The translations under genes were made by a program, and so were the position numbers. Under the pieces are notes generated by a model that was not told where the DNA came from, did no database searches, and worked only from the letters and a program-made list of their open reading frames with translations. A stretch of DNA of 64,000 nucleotides from Tetrahymena thermophila SB210. Lineage: Eukaryota > Ciliophora > Oligohymenophorea > Hymenostomatida > Tetrahymenidae. This document shows, one piece after another, positions 23,338 through 35,761 of the stretch. The stretch spans positions 1,116,001 through 1,180,000 of the forward strand of contig NW_002476512.1 of assembly GCF_000189635.1 (NCBI RefSeq), in the 5' to 3' direction. Each line of letters opens with the position of its first letter. Position 1 is the stretch's first letter.

Positions 23338-23812
23338 TATTTTGATCGCCACCCTAATATTCCAATGTATTAGTTGGAAGCTTACTAAGTATATTTATAT
23401 ACTTGCTGTTTAATAAAATTAAAAAATACTTTTTAAATTAGTATTTTTATTTCATATTACTACTTTTTCAAATTAATTTTTATTGTGATTAAATATTTAA
23501 AATTAAAAAAATAAATAATAAAATAATACAAAATAATATGAGGTACTTAGTTGAAAACATATAAAAAAAATTGATTACAAATTTTATGGAAATATAATAA
23601 ATATCTTATTTAGAAATATAAAATAAACATATTAAAATTAAACAACGATTAATTATCCTAACAAAAAGGGTATTTAATTAATATTAATAATTTGATTAAT
23701 AAACTATTATAATGTTTTTTAACTAGATTATTATCCTAATATTCTATATATTACTTCTTAAATTATATGAATGGATTTAATTCATAGATGCTACTAAAAA
23801 TATATCTTTTTC
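23338..23812. other. Intergenic, nothing seen
   Basis: AT-rich DNA between the transposon fragment and the 3' end of the Q/N-rich gene on the minus strand. Confidence 0.55.
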
Positions 23813-26155
23813 TCAATTTTTTTATGTATTTTATTATTCTTTCTTTATAATATCTTTAAGTGAAATATCTTCATTTTAAGTGTTGTTCTAAAATTAATTA
23901 ATTTATATGCTTTCTGGCTATTTTTATATATTTAACTAATTTAAAAAATGGAATTGATAAGTTTTTTTAAAAGATAAAATAAATAAATAAATTATTACCT
24001 GAGAATCTGTTAATGGGAAATAAAATTAAGAATTTTGATTGATTCGCTTTAATAGGTTTTATTCTTGTTGGTTTAACAAAGTCTATTTAGGGATTTCCAA
24101 ACTAACATCATTTACCAAGCTAGAAAAAATATTACTAGAAAATGTACTGTTTTGACCTAAGTTTTGCTAGAGTTACATTTGTTAATTTTACTAGAAAGAC
24201 AAGCTTCTTTCCCGAAAAAACTCATTGCTTGGAAGTAAATTCTAGGTAGCTAAAAACTGGTTACTGCTTTATTGCAAGTATTATTTTGTCTACATCGATA
24301 AATCTTACATTGAAAAATCTTATGTAGAGCTAGAAGGTTAAATTAAGCTTTATAAGCCTAATATATCTTAGTTCATCAAATTTATTTGGCTTTATTACTA
24401 TTGCTATTATTATTGCTAAGTATAATCGTTATAAACTTAAATTAATAGCTTTAAAAAATTCGTATCAAACGAATCTTGATCAATGATGTTCATATTATTG
24501 GGCTGTAACAATGATTACTGATAAAGATTATTGTCTGAAGAATTATTTAGATTTATTTGCTAACTCGCTTCATTAAGGCCTATTCCTTGGAACAAGTTTT
24601 AATTAAGATTAATTTAATTACTTTAATCAATAGTAAGATGTGTCGTATTAAGAGGTGATAAAATATTACTACTCGGCTTTTAAAATGGGCTTATAAAAAT
24701 ACTTTAGGTTTGATTGTTTTACTAAACCTAGGGGTATGTTTGAGGTGCTTAGTTGATATACCCTTGTAAACTAACAAGATTAAATGGATTTGCAGGGATA
24801 TTATTTGTACTTTATTCTATAATGGTATTAATCTATTAATTTTGATTTATGCTAAGATTTTTTTGTGAGGGGTTTGAGGTCTGGCTCAAACTATTTAAAT
24901 TGAATATTGGAGATATGTTAAATTGCGATGTACTTGAGAAAGCTTTAAACGGAGCAGGTTCAGGTGTTTTGTCTCTAAATGAATTTATTTTGGTGGTATC
25001 ATTGAATTCTTCTTTTATCGAAGTAGATTTTTCTAGATTGACTTTTGTTTAGCAAGTTATTGTGTTCAGCTAAATTAAATAAAAAAAATTATAATATTTA
25101 TTAGCATAGATTAATTTTTTATCTGATTAACTAATTTATAAATTAATTATTGTATTTTTATGTTTGAATAAAGCAAAATTTCATTTATTACATTTTTTTC
25201 ATTTTGAATTCTAAAAATTTCTGGAGATTGCAACAATTAATTTTCTTTTATAATATTGTTTGGTTGAAGTATCAAATTTTAATTTAATTCGCTTGTTAAA
25301 GATGTAGTTAACTGTTTTTAACTTGCGTTTAAGTTATTAGAAACGACTGGTTCATTTTTTAAAACTTGCTCAGCTTATTAATCAAATTGAGTGTCATAGA
25401 AATTAACTTATTCTAAGTTACTTTGATTATGTTTATTAAAATCTCTCTAAAGATTTGTCGCAAGGTCTTTGAAATTTGGATTTTTCGAAAAATTTAAGGT
25501 TAACTTTTTGAATTCTTCGTAACTAATTAGAATTTGCTTATGTTTGTTAAGCGTATTATTTGTTGCTAAAGAATTTTAAAAATTAAAGCTAGAATCATTG
25601 AAAATTCCTTCAGTTGACGTGATAATATTAGAATCTTTATTCAAGGAGCTGGTTTGATGACTAGGTTTAGTGTTCATTTATTACTCGTTAATTGTTCCAT
25701 ATTTTTACAGTAAAAATGTGGCCAACTATTTAGTCTACTCTAATATCTCCCTAGACCATGGAATCCTTTTTATTTTCAACAATCCCTAATTATTTTAAAA
25801 TTAAAATCTTTATTTAAAATCAAACAAAATGCTTAGAAATTTTCAGTATATTATTTTAGGTTTACTTATTCAAAATTTTCGTCAGGAGTTTCAAGTATTT
25901 GATCCACAAGAATTGCAATTTTTTTTTGATTATCTTTTTCAAGTATGTCATCATAACTTTCTATTAGAAAAAATTTAATAGATTAATAGAATTTGGAGTT
26001 ACTATGAATCAATTTATAATTTTTGTGATAATACATTGATTGATTTTGCTGTATTTCCTTAGAATCTGATTAATTAATTAATAAATAAATAATTAACACA
26101 GCCAATTTACTTAATTACAGAATAATAAGTTTTATTTGGCTATTATATTCATCAT
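23813..26155 (-). CDS. Q/N-rich protein of unknown function, five exons
   Basis: Read on the minus strand: exons 26155-26119, 26065-25866, 25785-25192, 25069-23999 and 23935-23813, all with GT-AG and matching phase, giving 674 residues ending in TGA (23813-23815). The N-terminal third has structured-looking sequence (YDDILEKDNQKKIAILVDQI, then PWSREILEQTKQLATFLLQ). The rest is Asn/Gln/Ser/Thr-rich with a run of nine Gln encoded by CAA, TAA and TAG, and an NPF tripeptide (ANPFNLV). No family was recognised. Low-complexity composition of this kind is common in ciliate regulatory and trafficking proteins. The first exon (13 residues) is the least certain; an ATG at about 26028 in exon 2 is an alternative start. 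Confidence 0.65.
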
Positions 26156-26330
26156 TTTTAGTGTTAGTAATACTACAAAATTATAATAATGATGATAAAA
26201 GTGTAATTAATTTTTAAATTTTTTTTCTCAAACAAGAAAGCTTCTTTGATTTCTTAAGAAAAAAATTAGGATTCCTAAATTATAAAAAAATATGTTGAAG
26301 AGCTAGCTATTATTTTTATCTTTGAATCAT

Positions 26331-26351
26331 TCACTCACTCACTCACTCACT
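26331..26351. repeat. Simple repeat (TCAC)n
   Basis: Five tandem four-base units in intergenic DNA. Confidence 0.9.
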
Positions 26352-26472
26352 GACTTAATTGTTTTGTAATCAACGAAGAGAAGAAGAAAATAAAAATATT
26401 AATCTAAAACTAACTAACTCAAATAATTGAATTCTTTACTAAAACGAGATATAAGAAAATAAATATTAATCA

Positions 26473-26496
26473 ATTGATTGATTGATTGATTGGTTG
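26473..26496. repeat. Simple repeat (ATTG)n grading into (GGTT)n
   Basis: Tandem four-base units that change by one base partway along, as expected from replication slippage. Confidence 0.85.
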
Positions 26497-27493
26497 GTTG
26501 TTTGAGCAACTTGAGAAATAAGCAAAAGCAGTAAACAATTAATATAAGTCATTCAAAATTTTTACCAAGAAAAAGTTTGTAATCATTTATGAAATTATTT
26601 AGAGCAAATGTTTTTTTCAAGAAATCGTCATTCATTGTCTTTTCTGCTGAATCATCTCTATTTCAATAAAAAAAATTCAAATTTTAAAAAATTTTCATTA
26701 TTAAATAAATTTTTCAAAAATATTGATAGATATTTTTTAAAAAAAGATACTAACTTAAAAAATCTTAAATAAAAAATAAATAAAGATTTCCGACGAAAAT
26801 GAGTTTTTTAAACTTTCATGGAAAAGACCAGCCAGAGTGAATAATCAGATTAAACTGTTTTGATTTACTAGATCAAGGTAATAGGGTATAAATAAATAAT
26901 TCATGAAAATAAAAAATAATTTAAATAATTGTGTAAGATCAGATCGAGAAAAAGTTAAGTGGATTAATTAGAGCTAAAAAAATAAGATAACAGGAGAGTT
27001 TACAGATGTTGTAATAAATAAAAATTTAAATTAGAAACAGACAGAGGGTGGTTAGAATAGGATGCAATTAGACAGATTTATTATTTGTTGGGGTTTAATA
27101 ATTAAATTAAATAATCGTCTATAATCCCTCTATTTTTTAGCTAGATAATAGGAAAAAAATTTTAAGCTTTGAATATTAGATTTAAAATGGGAAACTTAAT
27201 TATATTTTTCAACAAAATTTAATTAAAAGATTCTCCCTTTGTCTTTTGTTTAAGAGTAAAAATGTACATTCTAGCATCTAATACTATACTTTATACTTAA
27301 ATTAAATAGGTACACCATTCAATTATTTATTTAACTTTAAATCTATCAAGGGTTAATAAATGGTTAGCCCTTCATATATTTAAGTTAAGATAATTTGAAG
27401 TATTTATTTGATAATTTATCCATAGATATTTATTAAATTTACTATTTGATTATGGGACACACTATCTATCAATCTATCTTTATATCTAATTAA

Positions 27494-28117
27494 TCAATTA
27501 ATTTAAATTTTTATTCTCTGGCTGATCTTAATTTTTAAGAAAAAGTACCAAGTTGAAATAACTGAATAAATTTTTATAATCATTTTCTACCTGAAAGGAA
27601 GTGCATACTCACTTTCGTTTGTAATTCCAAAATATTCATTTTTAAGTTATTTCTGTTCCTTCTTATTCAGTTTCTACTTCTTTTCACTCACAATTTTATC
27701 ATAAACAAATTTAAAGGCTTTCCTCATACAAAATTTTATCATTTCTTCCTTTGACTTAGACATCTGGGCAAATTTTGCTTCAAAAATCCTCATTATTATT
27801 TCATATTTCGGTTTATTTGCTATCAAATTTAAGCGCTGGCGTGCATTAGATTAAGACATAGTCTTATCCTTTTCGATTAAGTAATTAATTATATCTAATA
27901 TTTAATCTCTTTCTTTGATGGCAACTTGGGGTTAAGGTTAGATAATTTAGATTATTTTTTGTTGATGCTCTAATGGAAACTCTAAAAACTTTTCGTAGCA
28001 CTTTTTAAGCATTTGCTCCTTTTCCTCGTTGTACTGAGTACCGACTGTAAAAGGGCTTGGTATGTTTTAATTAGGATATTCAGATTTGGAGCTATTAACT
28101 TTTTTGAAACCAGCCAT
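27494..28117 (-). CDS. Hypothetical protein, 207 aa
   Basis: Minus-strand frame from ATG 28117 (MAGFKKVNSSKSEYPNQN) to TGA 27494-27496 with many in-frame TAA/TAG codons. Its content is protein-like: NEEKEQMLKKCYEKFLEFPL, then KERDQILDIINYLIEKDK, then KFCMRKAFKFVYDKIVSEKK, charged and helical, with an N-terminal Ser/Asn-rich tail. No family was recognised. A possible donor AG/GTAGAA just after ALPF could mean that the last 30 or so residues (more hydrophobic: IYSVISTWYFFL) are intron read-through and that a further exon exists downstream. The N-terminal 170 residues are the better-supported part. Confidence 0.6.
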
Positions 28118-29070
28118 TCTAGATAGATAGATTAATGTTTTTGATTTAGAGTATCTTTTTTTCTGGATTTTGTTTATTTCTTTAAATATTATTAGACTAA
28201 GATTGATCTAAAATTGATAATAAAATAATTCATAAATTTTGTTTAAAATGACTAATTTATGGTATTTTTTCTAAGACATTCATTTTTTTTTAAAAATGAC
28301 ATTATTTCCAAAAATAAGCGAAAAAGATTTAACAAATATATCGCTAATTAAAAACTGAACTCATTTTTGTTGATAAGATATTCACATATAAATCAAATAT
28401 TCAAATAATTATAAAAATTAGTATTCTAAAATTTCGCATTAATATAATATTGTTTGTGTAATAAATATACCACCAAAAAGCTAATAAATAACAGTAATTA
28501 TTAATGTAAAATAGAATGGTAAATATTGCAAAATAAGGTTAACTATTACTTTTAAAACTTTTCTGTAAGTTAGTGGTAATTATATTTGTTTATTTAAGGA
28601 TGAAGTTGCTTTCATCTGCGTATTTAATTTTATAAAAAACACTCATTTTATTGAATATATTTAATGATAAAAAAATCAATTTAGTTTATCAGTAGATACA
28701 CTATTTTTACATGAAAATTTTTTATAATTTCTAAAAATAAATAATTTTATTTGTGAATAAGGCTATGATAATTATAAATTAACTGTTCTTAAGTCTCACA
28801 AAATAATTTAGCATATTTTAAATAAAAAAAGTATTTTTAGATTATTTTTATATTTTTTAAAGACTCGAAAGTAAACTTAAATTAATAAAATCAGATATTT
28901 TTTGGATTTATCTAATCATTTAATATAATATCCACAAATCAAAAATTTTTCTTAGTTAAAAAAAACTTACTTTTTTTTTCTTCTATCAATTATTTTCTAG
29001 TTGAATAAGCAATAACTTACCTTTTTTGTGTGACAATTGCATAATTCAGAAAATCAAATGTAAAATTGCT
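28118..29070. other. Intergenic, nothing seen
   Basis: AT-rich; no frame or motif could be supported on either strand. Confidence 0.55.
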
Positions 29071-29307
29071 TCAAATACGTTATAAATATAATAATATTTA
29101 AAAAATTGATGGACATTGTCGCTTAACTATAATTTACACCAGAAACGCATTATGCAAAATTATAAAATTAGGAGACAGAATGGATTTTTAAAATTTATTC
29201 GTAAGAGATTGTTGTTTAAGAAATGATTTTATATCTATTTTGTTTGCTTTTGCTTCATAAAATTGAGCGTCTTAATATGAATCTTTGTGACACTCTAATC
29301 GTTTCAT
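29071..29307 (-). CDS. Possible small gene or first exon, 78 codons
   Basis: Minus-strand ATG at 29307 opens MKRLECHKDSYQDAQFYEAK followed by IDIKSFLKQQSLTNKFQKSI, to TGA 29071-29073. The first 55 or so residues have coding-like composition with in-frame TAA; the rest drifts toward background, so an intron may begin within it. No homology was recognised. It might be the first exon of an unresolved gene. Confidence 0.3.
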
Positions 29308-29876
29308 ATTGTTACAGACTTTGATATAAATTAAAAAAAAAAAAAATTTTTTAGATTCTTTTAATTATTATTAAACAAGTAGCTATGTTTGTTTTGAATC
29401 ACATAAATAAAAGTAAAGTAAACTAAAAAAAATTAAGAGCAATATATAAAGCAAACAAACAAATTGAAGAATAATTTAATATTTTCTTATCTTTTAAGAA
29501 TTTTTGTTTCTCAGAATTCTCATATTCTATAATGATATAAAATTATTTATCTTACCAATGTCTTACCAATTAGATAAGATTCAATCTTTAAAGTTTTTCA
29601 CTCCCTAAAATTATGAAATTAAGAAACTCTTTTTAATTTAGTGAATGTTTTGAGATTTGTGTAAATTTGAAACAAGATATTATAAATATAAAATAGAGAA
29701 ATGGAAGTAACAGAAGAATAAATACTATTATATTTATTACACAGATATGGATTTTATATATTTAATATTAATTTATTTATTTATATGATGGTATTCAAAA
29801 ATTGTATTTCTCCTTCAGTTTTATTCAACTATTTATTAGAGAAACATAAATTTTTGTGGACTTTCACTCATTTTTC
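29308..29876. other. Intergenic, nothing seen
   Basis: AT-rich 3' flank of the persulfide dioxygenase-rhodanese gene. Open frames entering it on + are shadows of that gene. Confidence 0.55.
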
Positions 29877-32003
29877 TCAGTTTGTACAAGTAGGGCCAAC
29901 AACTTCGGAAGCTCCAGTTTTTTCAACAGCAATGAAGCCTCCAGCAACGTTGATCAATTTGTCATAACCGAATTTCTTTAAAATGCTAATAGCAACAACT
30001 GATCTTTGTCCAGATCTGCACATAATATACAAATCTTAATCTTTAGGGAACAAGTTAGGATTTTTTGTTAATTCAGCTTCAAGAACAGTCAATTCAACGT
30101 TCTTTAATCCTTTAACAGATCCACCATTAATTAATTCGTCAGGCTTTCTAACATCGATAGCATAGATACCATTTGATAAGTTTTCAACAAAATCTTCAGC
30201 AGTAACGTCCTTTGAGTGATCTAAAGGCAAACCAGCATTTTTCCAAGCATTAATTCCTTTATTTTATTTTAGAATAGATATTATAGTTGTAATTTAGATC
30301 AATAAAAACAAAATTAAAAAAACTTTATCTGATAGAAAAAAACTTTTTAGATAGAAAATAAATGAAAATATGAAAAAATTATAATGCACCAAAACATCTT
30401 TTTTTTATAATAAATTTTATCTATTTCAATAAATTCAATTTTTAAATTTCTCAAAAACAATTCTAATTTCAACAAAGTTTTTCTCTAATTTGCCTTTAAT
30501 CATTTCTTAATTAATCACAAAATATTCTTCATAATTTATCTAAAATTTTCTTTTATGACTTGAGTTAATTAACAATTCTAAAATTTGTAAATGCGTTAAT
30601 TTTAATTGCTTGGTGTTTAGATTTATCATTATAATATGGCTTTAATTTTTTTATAAAATAAATTAAATAGTTAAATACCTCCGTCAAGGTAACCCAAGAC
30701 AGTGTGATATCCGATTCTTGCAAGTCTGACAATAGCTTCCTTTTCTTAGCCAGCAGGAGCGACAATGATTAACTTTGTTTCGGGTTTGATCAATGTTCCG
30801 ATCCATTAGGCGAAGGGCATACCTAATGAAAGGAAGAAAGAACCAGGAATGAATTCATGAACATAATCTTGATTAGATCTGCCATCGACTATGATAGCTC
30901 CATCTTGTACTTCTTGCTTTACTTGATCTACAGTCAAAGCCTTGGTGCTTCTTTCTAAAACGATGTCTAAACTTTCGTATCCTTCTCTGTTGATTCTTGC
31001 ATCATAGAAGTAACTGTATATGATTTTAAAAAATGATAAGACAATTATTTATAATTATCCAAAAATGAAATGCAATTGATTTATATTTTTTGGTCATCGT
31101 GATGACGTAATATTTGATTTATAAAAAATTGTTAACGAATGACCAAAATTATACTTCGCCTATCAAAACAATATATTATTGAATAAACGAGTAATCAGAA
31201 GATTAATTAATTTATAGTTAGCTTTGTTTGCGTGCTACTATTTTCAATTTAAATGCCAATAAAACTAATAATTACTATTAAGGAGGAGCAGAAATCTTTA
31301 CTAATCTGGAAACGAATTCTTCTCTAGTGACACTCTCTTAGAGGGCCCAGTTGGTCTTGAATTAGTTTTCGAGAGTATCAAAGGTACCATCAGAAATATT
31401 TTTACCACAAGATGAGCCAGCACCATGAGCGGGATAAACAATAATGTCTCTTGGCAATTTGAAAATTTTGCTTCTCAAAGAATCGAAGAGCTAGCCAGCC
31501 AAATCTTCTTTGGTCACATTGCTATTGCATGCTAAATCAGGTCTGCCGACATCACCCAAGAAGAGTGTATCACCAGTGAAAACGCATTAAGCAGTGTTGT
31601 TTTCATCAAGTAATAAATAGCAGCTGCTTTCGGGAGTATGGCCAGGAGTATGAAGAACTTAAAGCTTGACAGAGCCAATTTCAAGGATTTCTTCATCTGA
31701 GGCAACTTTAATCTCATACTTGGGAGAAGCAGTAGGACCAAAAACAATAGTGGCACCAGTGATTTTTGCGATATCGAGATGGCTGGAAACAAAATCTGCA
31801 TGGAAATGAGTTTCAATTACATACTTTAAAGTAGCTCCTCTTTGATTGAGTAAGTCGATGTATCTTTGATAATCTCTCATGGGATCAATGATGACAGCAA
31901 CTTTATCTGATTCGATGTAGTAAGCCATCTCTGCTAAGCATCCTGTGAAGAACTATTAAATATAGTAGCTTTTGCCTTCTTTAACTAATAACTTTGGGTC
32001 CAT
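29877..32003 (-). CDS. Metallo-beta-lactamase-fold persulfide dioxygenase fused to two rhodanese domains
   Basis: Exons 32003-31276, 31013-30679 and 30256-29877 (introns 262 and 422 nt) join in phase to 480 residues; start MDPKLLVKEG, stop TGA. Residues 1-235 or so form an ETHE1/Blh-like MBL fold: THFHADFVSSH (metal HxHxD), HTPGHTPES, CVFTGDTLFLGDVGRPD and VYPAHGAGSS. A first rhodanese-like domain (IIVDGRSNQDYVHEF) has VAPAG where the catalytic Cys loop should be, so it is probably inactive. The C-terminal rhodanese keeps IMCRSGQRS with the active Cys. Such fusions, common in bacteria, oxidise glutathione persulfide to sulfite and move sulfane sulfur, detoxifying sulfide, usually in mitochondria of eukaryotes. 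The architecture resembles bacterial (Bacteroidetes-type) proteins, but the ciliate code and introns show it is a resident nuclear gene. No targeting peptide is obvious. Confidence 0.9.
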
Positions 32004-35000
32004 TTTATAGTGCTTTGAATTAATTAATGTGTTTTTCTAATTTTTTTTTTTAATAAGATTTAAGATATGCTTTTCTTTTTGTTATTTGTGATTGATTTAT
32101 GATCAAATTGAAAGCTTTAAGTGCACAATTTATAGTTGAGACTATGACATTATTAAAAGGAAAAAACCAATAAAATAAATGTCACATTTTAAACCTTTTA
32201 AGAGTCTACAACTAATACAAATATATAATTATAAAAGAAAAATTATGATCTCCTAATCTGCTTAACGCTAATATTTACCACTTGCTTTCTGTATCTCTTA
32301 AAATTGCTTTTAATCGAAACAAACTGTAAAGACGTATTTAAGCTTATCATCAACCCAAATTATATTTTTTATGTGATGATAGCATAAATAATTTCTAGAT
32401 TTCTTCTAATATTTCTTCTTACTTTATACTTTCTCAAAGCTATAACAAATAATAGATTAAGTTTTAGATAAAAATAATCTCACTTTAAATATTCATGTAT
32501 TTTTTTATTTATTAGATAGTTTTAGCAATAATAAATGCAATAAAATTTGGTTTACAAGTCTTAATTTTATATTCTATACACTATTGTGTTATCTTAAAAT
32601 AAAAAGATATTTTGATCTTCCAAATAGCCAATAATTTATCAATAATTGATTGAATACAAAATTTCACCTTAATAAAAATAAATGCAAATTTAGTAGTTAA
32701 AAATTAAAAATATCATCCACACTCTACACTCTGCATTATTATTATTATTTGGATTTTTCATTTCAATAAATATAAAGATAAAAATAACTATATAGAAAGA
32801 TAAATAAGTAAATGAATGTACAATTAGAAAGATTTAAAAAATAGAAATAAAACCCTATTGAGTAAACCTTAGTAAGGTTGATGTGGAATAGTTAACATAA
32901 AACCATTTTACATATAATCAAAATAATTTCTATTTTAGTATTTGTACTATTATTAAATTTTATTGTTATTATAAAAGAATTAAAATTTGAAGATATTTCA
33001 AATCTATTGCTATTATTTTTTTTCTAATCTTGCATATTTCTATTGTTTGAGACAGGCTAAAAATTTGATCTGTAATAAATCTTGATATTTACAAGCAGAT
33101 AATATAAATAATTATAATAATTAGAAACAGGAAAGCTTCAACTTACTTAGTTATTTTGATTAATAAATCTTTTGAAAATGAATAAAAGAATCAATAGAAT
33201 TTTGATAAGAAATCAAGATAAATTTTTGATCATATTTTTTAAATTAAATATTTAATAAAATCAGACATTTCTTTAACATTAACAAAAATATTATATTATT
33301 GTGATTAAATACACTCTTTCTTTCTTTATTTTATAAAAAAAATTATTTTTAAATCAAAATAAATAAATAAAAATTATGAAAAAAAGAATTAGAAATTACA
33401 ATCCCAGATAATAATAGAAACTAAAGTAAATTGTGTTTATTTGTTTATGTATGTATGTATGTATTTATTTATTTATTTATTTTAGCTTCATGTTAAATTG
33501 TACGATTAGGGAAATTAAAGCAATCAAATACATAAATAATAAAATATATTTAATTTTAAAATTATTATGGAATAAATTTATTTTTATTATGTATTTAATT
33601 AAAAAATAAAAATCAACATATGCTATAGATTAATTTAATAAAATTAGAATGAATTGTTTAATAAAAAGAATTTCTTAATTATTTCATTTTTTTTATTACA
33701 TCTAAAATATTTCATCAAAATTATTTTAAGTAAATTATTAAAATAATAAAAATAAATTAGCTGCTTTTAAAAAATTTAAATAAACACTCTGATAGAATTA
33801 TTAATTTAAATTATTTTTGAGTGTTCTCATATATAAGGATATCTTTTATAGCACATAATTGAACTTCATAATAAATTATTTGTTTTTTCAAACTAAATAG
33901 AATAAAAAACTATTTTATCAAAAAAAAATTACTAAATATATTCTAAGATTTTAATAAAAAGATTTATAAAATCTTTATTTAATTTCTCTAATAATCACGA
34001 TTCAATTTATCAGATGAATAAAGAAAATTATAGAAGACTTTTCAAGTAAAAATGTCCTCATCATACATGTTAAATATTAAAAACATTTAAAAAAATGCAA
34101 AATGCTTTTATTAAAGCTAGTATTTTTCTAAAAATAGAATAAAAAATCACTTATTTTTTTATTAAAAATAAATAGAGATTTTTTATAAGAATCTAATTAA
34201 ATTTAGAAATCATAAGATGAGATTTATTTTTAGAGATTTTAATTATTTTATTTTTTTGTTTAGATTGTTCTAATATTTAAATAATTTATTTTTGCCCTCT
34301 TATTATTTTAATAATTTACTTATTGATTATTTTTATCTGTTTTCAAAAAAATTAGAGAGTATATTAAAATCACATAATCTGTGTATCCCAAATTATTCCT
34401 AAAGCAATTATCTTTTATCTATTTATTTTTTATTAATTGATATTTTCTTTTCTGATCTTAGCATTTTTTACCACTTATCACTGATAAAGAAAAAAAAACT
34501 AAATTTATTCACTTCCTCAAAAATAATTATAATTAGAGTTACAGTAAGTTAAAGGTTTAAATAACCTTTATTTTTAGATTACCTTACAAATTATAATTTG
34601 TAATAAAATAGCTAATGAATCCAGTTTTCTGCTTATTAAATTTCCTATATTTCATATATTTAGCCAAACTCAGTAACAATAATTCAATTTTTTTATTTGT
34701 ATACTTAAACTTTTATTAGTACCAATAGTTTATTAGAGATAAAAAAAATTGAACGAAATGACTGATTTTGAAATAAAATAAAATACATGCTTAAAAACTC
34801 AAATTTTATTTAAATTGAAATTGTATAAAATGATGAAAATTTTACAGTGCAATTTAAACTAAAAATAAATTGTAAGTTTTACCTATTTGTTTGAAATATG
34901 CGCAATTTGATGTTTAAATATATAGGAGTAAATAAAATCTAAAAAAAAATGAGATAAAAGACTTTTTTAGCATAACGCATATTAATTCTTAGTTGCAGGA

Positions 35001-35761
35001 CGACCTGGCTGGAAAACTATTTAAATAAATTGTCTAAATAAATACAAAAATTTTATTGAAAATAAAGATAATCTTTCCAAATAAGATCACATATACTGTA
35101 AAAGAATAAAAAAATTTTATTTCAAATTTCGAAGATTGTCTTTCATATAAATAGAGCTATCTATCTATCTTTCAATGATTAATTTAGAATATTATGGTTA
35201 GTGTAAAATGTAAACTGTTTAGAAGCTAAATTTTTAACAATTATGATTTTTTATTGAATCAATTTAATTATTTATCCTTTTTTATTCTGATATGTTGATA
35301 AATTTATTAATTTTGTAAGGTTTTGCATTTGTTTTTCAGTATATTTTCAAATTTATCTTATCCTTCAATACTTTTATTTGATCTAGTATCCTTTTGGATA
35401 ACTTTGATAAAATTGACAGAATTAGTAATTTAATTAATTTTCTTCTTTCGATTAGCATCAAAGAAATAAATACCCTCTTTTACTCATTAAATTAATAGAT
35501 TGATATTCACCATAGATAGATAGATTAATTGATATTACATATATATGTTTGAGTCATGCGTAAAATTATTCAAAGCAATTTAATAATCACAAGATAGATT
35601 CTATTAAATTTATAAGTATTATTATCTTTTTCAATTTTTTTTTTTTTTTTGATAGATCCTAACTCTTCGCTATTAAAAATACAATCAAGCATTTCCTTAT
35701 TATATTTTCTTTGTAAAAGAAATTAAATTTTGTCTTAAATTCAGAAAAAAATTACTCAAAA
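32004..35761. other. Intergenic, 3.8 kb, no gene supported
   Basis: Upstream of two divergent genes. Mostly A/T. Two spots are less random: the minus strand of about 32230-32460 reads patchily as protein (such as RNIRRNLEIIYAIITQK) without a consistent gene model, and a brief GC-richer patch occurs near 34990-35020. No RNA gene was recognised. Confidence 0.5.
33447..33482. repeat. Simple repeat (TATG)n followed by (TATT)n
   Basis: Two abutting tetranucleotide runs differing by one base, in the intergenic region. Confidence 0.85.

Larger units (their letters stand above)
26156..27493. other. Intergenic with simple repeats
   Basis: AT-rich spacer holding a (TCAC)n run at 26331-26351 and an (ATTG)n run at about 26473-26496. 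No coding frame supported. If the next gene has a further 3' exon, it would lie in the right half of this stretch. Confidence 0.55.

Noticed and set aside
24849..25052. + strand frame MLRFFCEGFEV...
   Set aside because: Antisense to exon 4 of the five-exon Q/N-rich minus-strand gene, which has consistent splice phases.
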